Source: Streptomyces longisporoflavus (lineage in GTDB: Bacteria; Actinomycetota; Actinomycetes; Streptomycetales; Streptomycetaceae). From it: a stretch of DNA of 64,000 bases. The stretch is from assembly GCF_014649775.1 (NCBI RefSeq), contig NZ_BMTR01000004.1:475880-539879 (forward strand), in the 5' to 3' direction. Positions 34,092-41,497 of the stretch are shown one piece after another. The notes beneath the pieces were generated by a model. That model was not told the DNA's origin. It saw only the letters and a program-made list of their open reading frames with translations, and ran no database searches. The stretch's first letter is position 1; each line of letters begins with the position of its first letter. The position numbers were made by a program, and so were the translations under genes.

Positions 34092-34907
34092 GTGCCGACG
34101 TCAAGCGCCAGCGACGCCTCCACCGAAGTCGCCGCCTCCAAGCCGACCGCCGCCAGCGGTGGTGTCCAGTCCCTCGAGCGCGCCTTCGACCTCCTCGAAC
34201 GGATGGCGGACGCCGGAGGCGAGGTCGGCCTGAGCGAACTCTCCGCGAGCAGCGGCCTTCCGCTGCCCACGATCCACCGCCTGATGCGCACGCTGGTCGC
34301 CTGCGGCTACGTACGGCAGCAGCCCAACCGCCGCTATTCGCTCGGCCCGCGTCTGATCCGGCTCGGTGAATCGGCCTCGCGCCTCCTCGGCACCTGGGCG
34401 CGCCCCTACCTCGCGCGCCTGGTCGAGGAGACCGGCGAGACCGCGAACATGGCGCTGCTCGACGGGGACGAGATCGTCTACGTCGCGCAGGTGCCGTCCA
34501 AGCACTCCATGCGCATGTTCACCGAAGTGGGCCGCCGGGTCCTGCCCCACTCCACGGGCGTCGGCAAAGCGCTCCTCGCCCACACTCCGCCGGAGGAGGT
34601 GCGCGCGCTCCTCGCCCGCACGGGGATGCCCGCCGCCACGGAGAAGACGATCACCACGCCCGAGGGATTCCTCGCCGCCCTCGAGGAGGTCCGCGGCGCG
34701 GGCTACGCGGTCGACGACAACGAACAGGAGATCGGGGTGCGCTGCCTGGCGGTGTCGGTCCCCAACTCCCCCACGGCGGCGGCCATCTCGATCTCCGGCC
34801 CGGCGGGCCGCGTGACCGAGGCCGCGGTGGAGAAGATCGTGCCGGTACTCCAGGAGGTCGCGGTGGAGCTTTCCGCCGCGCTGGCCAGTTCGGGCTCCCC
34901 CGCGTAG
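34092..34907 (+). CDS. IclR-family transcriptional regulator (AllR-like)
   Basis: A 271-residue regulator. After a Ser/Ala-rich tail, residues about 24-85 form the winged helix (VQSLERAFDLLERMADAGGEVGLSEL, then SGLPLPTIHRLMRTLVACGYVRQ). The rest is the IclR effector domain, with GETANMALLDGDEIVYVAQ, LPHSTGVGKALLAH and GYAVDDNEQEIGVRCLAV. In the family the effector domain binds small acids; the AllR proteins respond to allantoin or glyoxylate and repress allantoin genes. GTG 34092 follows AAAGGA. Its divergent position to allB and alc and the shared operators make it their regulator. Confidence 0.87.
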   Translation: MPTSSASDASTEVAASKPTAASGGVQSLERAFDLLERMADAGGEVGLSELSASSGLPLPTIHRLMRTLVACGYVRQQPNRRYSLGPRLIRLGESASRLLGTWARPYLARLVEETGETANMALLDGDEIVYVAQVPSKHSMRMFTEVGRRVLPHSTGVGKALLAHTPPEEVRALLARTGMPAATEKTITTPEGFLAALEEVRGAGYAVDDNEQEIGVRCLAVSVPNSPTAAAISISGPAGRVTEAAVEKIVPVLQEVAVELSAALASSGSPA

Positions 34908-35045
34908 GGCCCCTCCCGCCGGGCCCCTCCCACCAGGCCAGGCGCACCGCCGGCCACTGGCTTCGCCTCGCCGGGTTCGTCCGCGAGCGCCGGACGGGCT
35001 GGATCTCCAGCCCGTCCGGCGCTCGCGCCGTTCCAAGGCGTCCTG

Positions 35046-35690
35046 CTATCCCGCCCCGCCCCGGATCAGCCCCCGCGCCGTCGCCACGGCCACCGCCGCC
35101 GTCCGCGAATCCACGCCCAACTTCGCGTAGATATGCACCAGATGTGACTTTACGGTGGCCTGGCTCAGGAAGAGCCGAGCAGCCGGGCGAGACGGGCGAG
35201 CCGTGCAGCAGGAAACCGGCGATGGCGGCAGCGGCGGTCAGCGCGACGGCGGGCAGGGCCCAGCGCACGGGCAGCAGATGCAGTCGCAGGAAGTACAGGG
35301 GGAAGGCCGGCGACAGAACGAGCAGCACCGCCCAGCACACACCGAGCGCCACGAGCCACAGGGCGGCGGCACGTTGCGACCGGGCAACGGCAGGGCCGAG
35401 AGCACCCCCGGCGTAAACGCCTCCCATGACAAACACGACCGCCACCACAGCCCCGCCGCCCGCCCCACCGCCGACCAGCGCCCGCACGGCGACGAGCGCG
35501 AGCAGCCCGGCGAACAACGCGTGCAGGCAGAGGCGCAGGACGAGGGCTACGGGGGTGGTCCGGGAGGGGGCCGGGAAGTGTGCGGAGGGCCCCTGGACCA
35601 CGGTCGGGGGCGCGGCGCGGCGAAGGGGCGCGGCCCGGTGCGGGGGCGGAGGCTCGGTGCGGGGGCGGAGGCTGGGTGAGGGTGGACATC
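35046..35690 (-). pseudogene. remnant of a two-component system: kinase membrane region joined to a response-regulator tail
   Basis: From about 35690 down to 35170 the minus strand encodes a kinase-like membrane region (ALVLRLCLHALFAGLLALVAV, ALGVCWAVLLVLSPAFPLYF, AVALTAAAAIAGFLL). At about 35166-35175 this breaks off and another frame begins with LFLSQATVKSHLVHIYAKLG, the recognition helix of a LuxR-type response regulator, ending GLIRGGAG at the stop 35046-35048. The kinase dimerisation and ATPase domains and the regulator receiver domain are missing. A single deletion of roughly 1.2-1.5 kb between neighbouring kinase and regulator genes explains this. The original start of the kinase is uncertain. 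Confidence 0.75.
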
Positions 35691-35774
35691 GGACCATCCA
35701 GCGTAGGCGCGGCCGACCCCGCTTCCCTGTCATCTCCGCGCTCGTCATAGGAGCGTTCTTCACGGTGTGGACGA

Positions 35775-36354
35775 TTCAGCGGGCCGGTGACATCGCCGTC
35801 CTCCACTCCGTATCTGCTCGGGGACGCTCTCGGGCAGACGGTGGGGTACGGAGACGGGGGCGCTGTCGGCCGCCGAGCGGGCGGAGTTGCGGCGGCGCAG
35901 GATGGGGATCGTCTTCCAGCAGCCGAATCTGCTCGCGTCCCTGACCGCGCTCGAACAGGTGGAGCTGATGGCCCGCATCGACGGGCACGGACGCTCGGCC
36001 AAGATCCGGGAGCGCGCGAGGGACCTGCTGGCCACGGTGGGCCTCGCCGACCTCGCCCATCGCCGCCCGCACCAACTCTCGGGCGGCCAACGCCAGCGGA
36101 TCGGCATCGCCAGAGCCCTGATGAACACCCCCGCACTACTCCTGGTGGACGAGCCGACCAGCGCGCTGGATCACGAGCGGGGCGCGGCGGTACTGGATCT
36201 CCTGGGACAACTCACGCGGGAGCGTGGAACGGCAACGCTCCTGGTCACCCACGACCGGGCACGACTGACGGTCGCGGACAGGGTGGTGGAACTGGTGGAC
36301 GGGAGGATGGGGGCCACGCCCACGCCGGGAAGCCCCAGCCAGTGCGGGGCGTGA
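35775..36354 (+). pseudogene. ABC exporter ATPase gene with an internal deletion removing Walker A
   Basis: The plus strand shows an N-terminal remnant RAGDIAVLHSVS, the strand that normally precedes Walker A in MacB/LolD-type ATPases. In another frame it then continues as GTETGALSAAERAELRRRRMGIVFQQPNLL. Everything between, including GxxGxGKST, is absent, and a stop at 35788 closes the later frame. The second half is intact: Q-loop VFQQ, signature LSGGQRQR, Walker B LLLVDEPTSAL and LLVTHDRARL, ending at 36354. No permease gene follows. It is divergent from the two-component remnant, as in intact exporter-sensor clusters, so the whole locus has decayed. Confidence 0.78.
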
Positions 36355-36414
36355 GGTTCGCGCCGCAGGGCGCAGACGGAATCGGGGGCGTCTGGCGGAG
36401 GGGGTGGGTTTCAG

Positions 36415-36652
36415 TACGTCCGGCGCAGGTGCTGGATTCCCGTCCCGCAGGTGCTGGATTCCACCCCGACCGGCGCAGGCGGTGATTTTCAGCCCGTCCG
36501 GCGCAGGCGGTGGATTCCAGCCCGTCCGGCGTTTGAGGACGAACTCGGCGAAGCCGGTGATCAACGGCGCGCAAGACCCCGCAGGCCCAGCTCACACGCC
36601 TCGCAGCCCGTCCGGCGTTTCAGGACGAACCCGGCGGAGCCGGTGATCAACG
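36415..36652. repeat. cluster of dispersed CCCGTCCGGCG repeats
   Basis: Several copies of a GTCCGGCGCAGGYGGTGGATTCC-like unit (about 23-28 bases) lie at about 36419-36518. Two 48-base copies beginning AGCCCGTCCGGCGTTT follow at 36519-36566 and 36605-36652, with only five differences between them. The last copy overlaps the stop codon of the next gene. Another copy of the core lies near 34993-35020 on the other side of the decayed locus. There is no gene between 36355 and 36646. Confidence 0.75.
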
Positions 36653-36967
36653 CTGCTCAAGGCCAGGCGGCCCGAACAGCCCCACGGCACCCCGAACCGC
36701 CCCCAGCCCCGCGGCCAACGCGCTGACGGAACCGATCGCCCCCGCGACAAGGAGCAGCGACCGCCGCAACCTCCGCACCTCCGGCGCCCCGCTCAGCGCC
36801 ATCGCGGCCAGTGCCGCCAGCTCTTCCTCGGCGATGCCCCGGTCGGGGAACTCGACCGGGTGCGCGGCGAGCTCACGGCGCAGCCGTGACACCGCGGTGC
36901 TCAGCTCCGCGACGCGCGGATCCTCTTCGCTGCCGGCCACTCGCCTCTGCTCCACACTCCGCAACAC
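36647..36967 (-). CDS. small conserved protein, DUF5955-like
   Basis: A 106-residue protein starting at GTG 36967, with GGGGGAGA just upstream. It has a charged helical N-terminal half (RVAELSTAVSRLRRELAAHP, RGIAEEELAALAAMA) and one hydrophobic helix near residues 70-90 (LLLVAGAIGSVSALAAGLGAV). The layout matches a family I remember as DUF5955 in streptomycetes; function is unknown. Its stop codon falls inside a dispersed repeat copy. Confidence 0.6.
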   Translation of the reverse strand: MLRSVEQRRVAGSEEDPRVAELSTAVSRLRRELAAHPVEFPDRGIAEEELAALAAMALSGAPEVRRLRRSLLLVAGAIGSVSALAAGLGAVRGAVGLFGPPGLEQR

Positions 36968-37086
36968 AGCTCTCCCCCTCGCACGACGTGGTGCGCACGT
37001 TCTCGTTCAGATCTTGCCGTCCCGCACGGCGTTGGTCAGACACCAGAGGGACGCGGGCCAGTAAACGCCACGGGAACCGGGACGCG

Positions 37087-37097
37087 CCACTTTGTGG
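37087..37097. promoter_or_regulatory. AllR-like box upstream of the MocA-like gene
   Basis: CCACTTTGTGG is the exact reverse complement of the CCACAAAGTGG core of the regulator-gene operator at 33872-33886. It lies 89 bases before ATG 37186. Confidence 0.4.
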
Positions 37098-37185
37098 CCG
37101 GAAGACACCACCCCGACCGCGCCCACTCGCGCTCGGCCCCGCCGCCTTTCCCGACCGGCGCGGCAGGGTGCGGTATGCAGGAGAC

Positions 37186-37821
37186 ATGACGAATCCGATG
37201 ATCGCCGGACTCCTCCTCGCCGCGGGCGGCGGGCGACGCCTCGGTGGTCGGCCGAAAGCGCTTCTCGACCACCAGGGGCGGCCCCTCGTGGAGCACGCGG
37301 TCCGCGTACTGCGCGAGGGCGGCTGCACGCGCGTGCACGTGGTGCTCGGCGCGGACGCCGACGTCGTACGCGCGAAGGCCTCACTCCCCGGCTGCGTACT
37401 GATCGACAATCCGGACTGGTCCGAAGGGATGGGTTCGTCACTACGGGCCGGCCTCGCCTCCCTCCGCGACAACGAGGCCGAAGCCGACGCCGCGCTCGTC
37501 TCGCTCGTCGACCAGCCGGGCATCGGCCCGGAAGCGATCGCCCGCGTGTACGCCGCCCACCGCTCGCCCGCCACCCTCGCCGCCGCCGCGTACGACGGGG
37601 AGCGCGGGCACCCGGTGCTCTTCGGCGCCGACCACTGGCCGGGCATCGCCGCGAGTGCCGTCGGCGACCGCGGGGCACGCGCCTATCTGAAGGAACACGC
37701 GGGAGAAATCACACTCGTCGAGTGCGGGGACGTCGCCCGCGCGTACGACATCGACACACCCGCCGACCTGATCCACCTCGATCGAGCGAACCCCCGAATG
37801 AACCGAATGAACCAGGAGTGA
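37186..37821 (+). CDS. MocA-like molybdenum-cofactor nucleotidyltransferase
   Basis: A 211-residue nucleotidyltransferase. The NTP-binding motif LLLAAGGGRRLGGRPKALLD is at the N-terminus. The family block VLGADADVVRAKA, the metal-binding DQPGI in SLVDQPGIGP and the late GHPVLFGADHW / DIDTPADL follow. MocA-type enzymes add CMP or GMP to molybdopterin for xanthine dehydrogenase-type enzymes, so its position between allantoin genes and malate synthase fits purine breakdown upstream of allantoin. No xanthine dehydrogenase genes are in the window. ATG 37198 is an alternative start. Confidence 0.82.
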   Translation: MTNPMIAGLLLAAGGGRRLGGRPKALLDHQGRPLVEHAVRVLREGGCTRVHVVLGADADVVRAKASLPGCVLIDNPDWSEGMGSSLRAGLASLRDNEAEADAALVSLVDQPGIGPEAIARVYAAHRSPATLAAAAYDGERGHPVLFGADHWPGIAASAVGDRGARAYLKEHAGEITLVECGDVARAYDIDTPADLIHLDRANPRMNRMNQE

Positions 37822-37837
37822 TCGGCATGGCACTCAG

Positions 37838-37852
37838 CGACACGTTCTGTCG
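37838..37852. promoter_or_regulatory. inverted repeat upstream of malate synthase
   Basis: CGACACGTTCTGTCG has five-base arms around CGTTC. It shares ACGTTCTGTYGA with the second repeat upstream of allantoinase. Confidence 0.45.
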
Positions 37853-37881
37853 ATGAAGAGAATCTCGACATCAACAGACGA

Positions 37882-37910
37882 TTGAACTTCCACTATGAGG
37901 AAACTAGTAT
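37882..37910 (+). promoter_or_regulatory. malate synthase promoter with operator in the spacer
   Basis: TTGAAC (37882-37887), 17 bases and TAGTAT (37905-37910) match the vegetative consensus well. The spacer contains TTCCACTATGAGGAA (37888-37902), a variant of the operator found in the same place in the allantoinase and regulator promoters. The leader to ATG 38047 is about 130 bases. Confidence 0.65.
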
Positions 37911-38046
37911 CCACTGTTCAGAAGCACCCGTTCCCTCAAGTGGGGCCCACGGCCGTATCTCGGCTCCTGTGGCACTGAGTGTCACTGCGAAAGCCCGGCG
38001 GTCACCGCGCACCACCTGTGAAGCTCGCTGAAGGAAGTGACAGCTC

Positions 38047-39666
38047 ATGTCCGCACCAGCGCAGTCCCCGCTGGCCATCGTCGACGCGGAGCCGCTGCCG
38101 CGGCAGGAGGAGGTCCTCACCGACGCGGCCCTCGCCTTTGTGGCCGAGCTGCACCGGCTCTTCACGCCCCGCCGTGACGAGCTCCTCAGCCGCCGCGCCG
38201 ACCGTCGCGCCGAGATCGCAAGCACCTCGACGCTCGACTTCCTTCCCGAGACCGCGGCGATCCGCGCGGACGACTCCTGGAAGGTCGCACCGGCCCCGGC
38301 GGCCCTGAACGACCGCCGTGTCGAGATCACCGGACCGACCGACCGCAAGATGACCATCAACGCCCTGAACTCGGGCGCCAAGGTCTGGCTCGCGGACTTC
38401 GAGGACGCCTCGGCGCCCACCTGGGAGAACGTGGTCCTCGGCCAGCTCAATCTCACCGACGCCTACGAGCGCCGCATCGACTTCACGGACGAGCGCAGCG
38501 GCAAGTCGTACGCCCTCAAGGACGCCGGCGAGCTCGCCACCGTCGTCATGCGCCCGCGCGGCTGGCACCTGGACGAGCGCCACCTGCAGTTCGAGGGACA
38601 GCCGATCCCCGGCGCGCTGGTCGACTTCGGCCTGTACTTCTTCCACAACGCCAAGCGCCTCATCGAGCTCGGCAAGGGCCCGTACTTCTACCTTCCGAAG
38701 ACGGAGTCGTACCTGGAGGCCCGCCTCTGGAACGACATTTTCGTCTTCGCGCAGGACTACATCGGCATCCCGCAGGGCACCGTTCGCGCCACGGTCCTCA
38801 TCGAGACGATCACGGCCGCGTACGAGATGGAGGAGATCCTCTACGAGCTCCGCGACCACGCCTCGGGCCTGAACGCGGGCCGCTGGGACTACCTCTTCTC
38901 CATCGTCAAGAACTTCCGTGACGGCGGCTCGAAGTTCGTCCTGCCGGACCGCAACCTCGTGACGATGACGGCCCCCTTCATGCGGGCGTACACCGAACTC
39001 CTCGTCCGCACCTGCCACAAGCGCGGCGCGCACGCGATCGGCGGCATGGCCGCGTTCATTCCGTCCCGCAAGGACGCCGAGGTGAACAAGGTCGCGTTCG
39101 AGAAGGTCAAGAACGACAAGGACCGCGAGGCCGGCGACGGCTTCGACGGCTCCTGGGTCGCGCACCCAGACCTGGTCCCGATCGCGATGGAGTCGTTCGA
39201 CGCGGTGCTCGGCGAGAAGCCCAACCAGAAGGACCGCCTGCGCGAGGACGTCAAGGTCGCGCCCGGCGATCTGATCGCCATCGACTCGCTCGACGCGAAG
39301 CCCACGTACGACGGCCTGGTCAACGCCGTCCAGGTCGGCATCCGCTACATCGAGGCGTGGCTGCGGGGCCTCGGCGCCGTCGCCATCTTCAACCTCATGG
39401 AGGACGCGGCCACCGCCGAGATTTCGCGCTCGCAGATCTGGCAGTGGATCAACGCGGGCGTCGTCTTCGAGAACGGCAGGACCGCCACCGCCGACCTCGC
39501 CCGTGAAGTCGCCGCCGCCGAACTGGAGGCGATCCGCGCCGAGATCGGCGAGGAGGCCTTCGCGGTCGGCAAGTGGCAGCAGGCCCACGACCTCCTCCTC
39601 CAGGTCTCCCTGGACGCGGACTACGCGGACTTCCTGACCCTCCCGGCGTACGAGCAGCTTCGCTGA
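38047..39666 (+). CDS. aceB: malate synthase A
   Basis: A 539-residue enzyme of normal length for the A isoform. Landmarks are DFEDASAPTWENVVLGQLNL near residue 120 (metal ligand region), the signature HASGLNAGRWDYLFSIVKNF near 275, and MEDAATAEISRSQIWQWI near 455, which contains the catalytic Asp loop. It condenses glyoxylate with acetyl-CoA to malate in the cytoplasm. No isocitrate lyase gene is nearby; the glyoxylate expected here is that released from ureidoglycolate by the allantoin pathway encoded 5 kb upstream. The ATG follows GAAGGAAG. Confidence 0.95.
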   Translation: MSAPAQSPLAIVDAEPLPRQEEVLTDAALAFVAELHRLFTPRRDELLSRRADRRAEIASTSTLDFLPETAAIRADDSWKVAPAPAALNDRRVEITGPTDRKMTINALNSGAKVWLADFEDASAPTWENVVLGQLNLTDAYERRIDFTDERSGKSYALKDAGELATVVMRPRGWHLDERHLQFEGQPIPGALVDFGLYFFHNAKRLIELGKGPYFYLPKTESYLEARLWNDIFVFAQDYIGIPQGTVRATVLIETITAAYEMEEILYELRDHASGLNAGRWDYLFSIVKNFRDGGSKFVLPDRNLVTMTAPFMRAYTELLVRTCHKRGAHAIGGMAAFIPSRKDAEVNKVAFEKVKNDKDREAGDGFDGSWVAHPDLVPIAMESFDAVLGEKPNQKDRLREDVKVAPGDLIAIDSLDAKPTYDGLVNAVQVGIRYIEAWLRGLGAVAIFNLMEDAATAEISRSQIWQWINAGVVFENGRTATADLAREVAAAELEAIRAEIGEEAFAVGKWQQAHDLLLQVSLDADYADFLTLPAYEQLR

Positions 39667-39689
39667 TTCCCGTAGCAGAGCACGACGAG

Positions 39690-39717
39690 GCCCCCGGCAC
39701 CGCACAGCGCCGGGGGC
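39690..39717 (+). terminator. terminator of malate synthase
   Basis: GCCCCCGGC (39690-39698) pairs with GCCGGGGGC (39709-39717) 24 bases after the stop codon. A copy of the TAAGGGGCGCGGGG repeat follows at about 39731-39745. Confidence 0.7.
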
Positions 39718-39801
39718 TCAGTCGTGCCCCGTAAGGGGCGCGGGGCTGTGACATCGTGCGGCTCCGCCGCGTGGGCGCGACCAGCCCCATACGACCCGCG
39801 G

Positions 39802-40707
39802 CTAACCGATGTGCCGCGTCCAGTCCTGCTCAGCCGCAGGCTTCCCGTGCAGATCGGGCACCCGCTTCAACCAGGCGGGACGCCCCTTCTCGGTAGCCGC
39901 GGCACGCCGCGCGTCCGCCGCGGCCAGCTCACCCCGGCTGGGGAAGTCCACCGGCAGCCAGGCAGCGGAGGCCCGCGCGCGGGCCAGCAGAAAGTCGACG
40001 TACGCCTCCCGCACCTCGCCGGCCGACGAGAACCCCGGCTCATCCGCGAGCCACGCCTCAGGCACGAGCCCGGCGACCTCACGGAGCATCTCCTCGGTGA
40101 CGAGGGGTGCAAGCTCCGCGTCGGCGGCCCGCGTGTCCGGCCCGTACCCGCCGAGCGCGTGATACCGGAAGTCGTACGCCTTGTCCGGCGCCGTCGCTCC
40201 CCACCGGTGGTGGAAGACGAGGGCCGCCCCGTGGTCGATGAGCCACAGCCTCGGCGGCCGGAAGCCGGACGCGGGCCAGATCATGAGGTTCGAGCTGTGC
40301 ACCGTGCGGTCGACGTTCGCCGTGAGCGCGTCCAGCCACACCACCTTGCCCGCCTCAAGCGGGTCCACGTCCAGCGCCTCGGGCGTGAAGTCCACGGCGC
40401 CCGGCAGCAGGTCCATGCCCAGGTTGAGCCCGGCGCTGGCGTGCAGCAGGTCCTGCACCTCCTGGTGCGGCTCGTCCGCCGCGACCGCCGGGTCGAAGTG
40501 GACCAGGACGAGCTCCGGGAAGCGCAGGCCGAGACGGCGCGCGAGCTCGCCCACGATGATCTCCGCGACCAGCGCCTTGCGGCCCTGCGCCGACCCGGTG
40601 AACTTCACGACGTACGTCCCGAGGTCGTCGGTCTCGACGACGCCGGGCACCGAGCCCCCGGTCCGCAGCGGGTTCACATACCGGACAGCAGTCACTTCAC
40701 GCAGCAC
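39802..40707 (-). CDS. HipA-type kinase domain protein
   Basis: A 301-residue cytoplasmic protein. The kinase-like elements are VVKFTGSAQGRKALVAEIIVGELARRLGL (ATP-lysine and following helix), the catalytic loop WLDALTANVDRTVHSSNLMIW, with Asp and Asn, and the metal-binding LWLIDHGAALVF. It lacks the N-terminal domain of true HipA toxins (about 440 residues), and no HipB-like antitoxin is beside it. I recall that such short HipA-like kinases in streptomycetes are often paired with a DUF3037 protein; none is present here. Its target is unknown. Confidence 0.8.
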   Translation of the reverse strand: MLREVTAVRYVNPLRTGGSVPGVVETDDLGTYVVKFTGSAQGRKALVAEIIVGELARRLGLRFPELVLVHFDPAVAADEPHQEVQDLLHASAGLNLGMDLLPGAVDFTPEALDVDPLEAGKVVWLDALTANVDRTVHSSNLMIWPASGFRPPRLWLIDHGAALVFHHRWGATAPDKAYDFRYHALGGYGPDTRAADAELAPLVTEEMLREVAGLVPEAWLADEPGFSSAGEVREAYVDFLLARARASAAWLPVDFPSRGELAAADARRAAATEKGRPAWLKRVPDLHGKPAAEQDWTRHIG

Positions 40708-40759
40708 ACCGGCAACTGTATGCGGGCGGACGGTCCGACCACGATCCGGTTTCGCCGGG

Positions 40760-41413
40760 TCAGCCCGCGCGCAGGGCCTTCGCGAGGACGCCCTCGCCGG
40801 ACACCTCGATCCGGCCCGCCCGCACCCCTTCGGCGACCGTCAGCACGCCCCGGCCCACCGCGACACACGCCTCCGCGTCGAGGACGAGGAGGGCGTCGGG
40901 GGTTTCGGGGGCGGGTCCGTCGCCGTACGACACGCCGTCGCCCCCTACGCGTACATGGAACTCCCCCTCGTCCAGACGCACCCCGACCACGCCCTCGGCC
41001 CCGAGCTCCGTCAGGCCCCGCAGCAGCGGGAGCGCGAACCAGTGGGCGCGGACCGCGTCCGTCGGGCCGCGCTCCTCCAGGGCGGGTGCGCCCCAGTCGG
41101 CCAGGGCCCGCAGGACCGGCAGCAACTCCCGTCCACGATCGGTCAGTTCGTAGACGTAGGCAGCGGAGGGCGGGGGCAGGCGGCGGCGCGTCGTGAGGCC
41201 TTCGCGCTCCATGTCCTTGAGCCTGGACGCCAGGACGTCCGTGCTCACGCCCGGCAGATCGGCGTGCAGGTCGGTGTAGCGGCGGGGGCCCGCCAGGAGC
41301 TCACGGACGATCAGCAGGGTCCAGCGGTCGCCCACGGCGTCGAGGGCACGGGCGGCCGCGCAGTACTGGTCATAGCTTCGGCGAGACCTGGGGGCAGGTG
41401 GCATGGGACCCAT
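40760..41413 (-). CDS. HxlR-family winged-helix regulator with a C-terminal SCP2-like domain
   Basis: About 217 residues from ATG 41413 (ATG 41404 is equally possible). The HxlR domain is CAAARALDAVGDRWTLLIVRELLAGPRRYTDL, followed by GVSTDVLASRLKDMEREGLTTRR and YELTDRGREL. After residue 115 comes an additional domain (VRLDEGEFHVRVGGDGVSYGDG, LDAEACVAVGRGV), which resembles sterol-carrier-like ligand domains seen on such regulators. It is divergent from the aminotransferase gene, and the 84-base gap is packed with dyads, so it likely controls both. Confidence 0.82.
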   Translation of the reverse strand: MGPMPPAPRSRRSYDQYCAAARALDAVGDRWTLLIVRELLAGPRRYTDLHADLPGVSTDVLASRLKDMEREGLTTRRRLPPPSAAYVYELTDRGRELLPVLRALADWGAPALEERGPTDAVRAHWFALPLLRGLTELGAEGVVGVRLDEGEFHVRVGGDGVSYGDGPAPETPDALLVLDAEACVAVGRGVLTVAEGVRAGRIEVSGEGVLAKALRAG

Positions 41414-41435
41414 GCGGCACAGTCTATGCAAGTTG

Positions 41436-41469
41436 TTGGACTTTCCAAGCTCCAGCTTGGTAAAACCAA
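41436..41469. promoter_or_regulatory. overlapping inverted repeats in the HxlR-aminotransferase promoter
   Basis: Three dyads overlap: TTGGACTTTCCAA (41436-41448), CCAAGCTCCAGCTTGG (41445-41460, perfect seven-base arms) and TTGGTAAAACCAA (41457-41469). All use TTGG/CCAA half-sites, which suggests cooperative binding of the HxlR-type regulator. Confidence 0.6.
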
Positions 41470-41497
41470 GTAACTCACGTCACGGGAGGCACAGCGC

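Noticed and set aside
35775..36354. Functional ABC ATPase
   Set aside because: The Walker A segment is absent and the N-terminal remnant is in another frame with a stop between.
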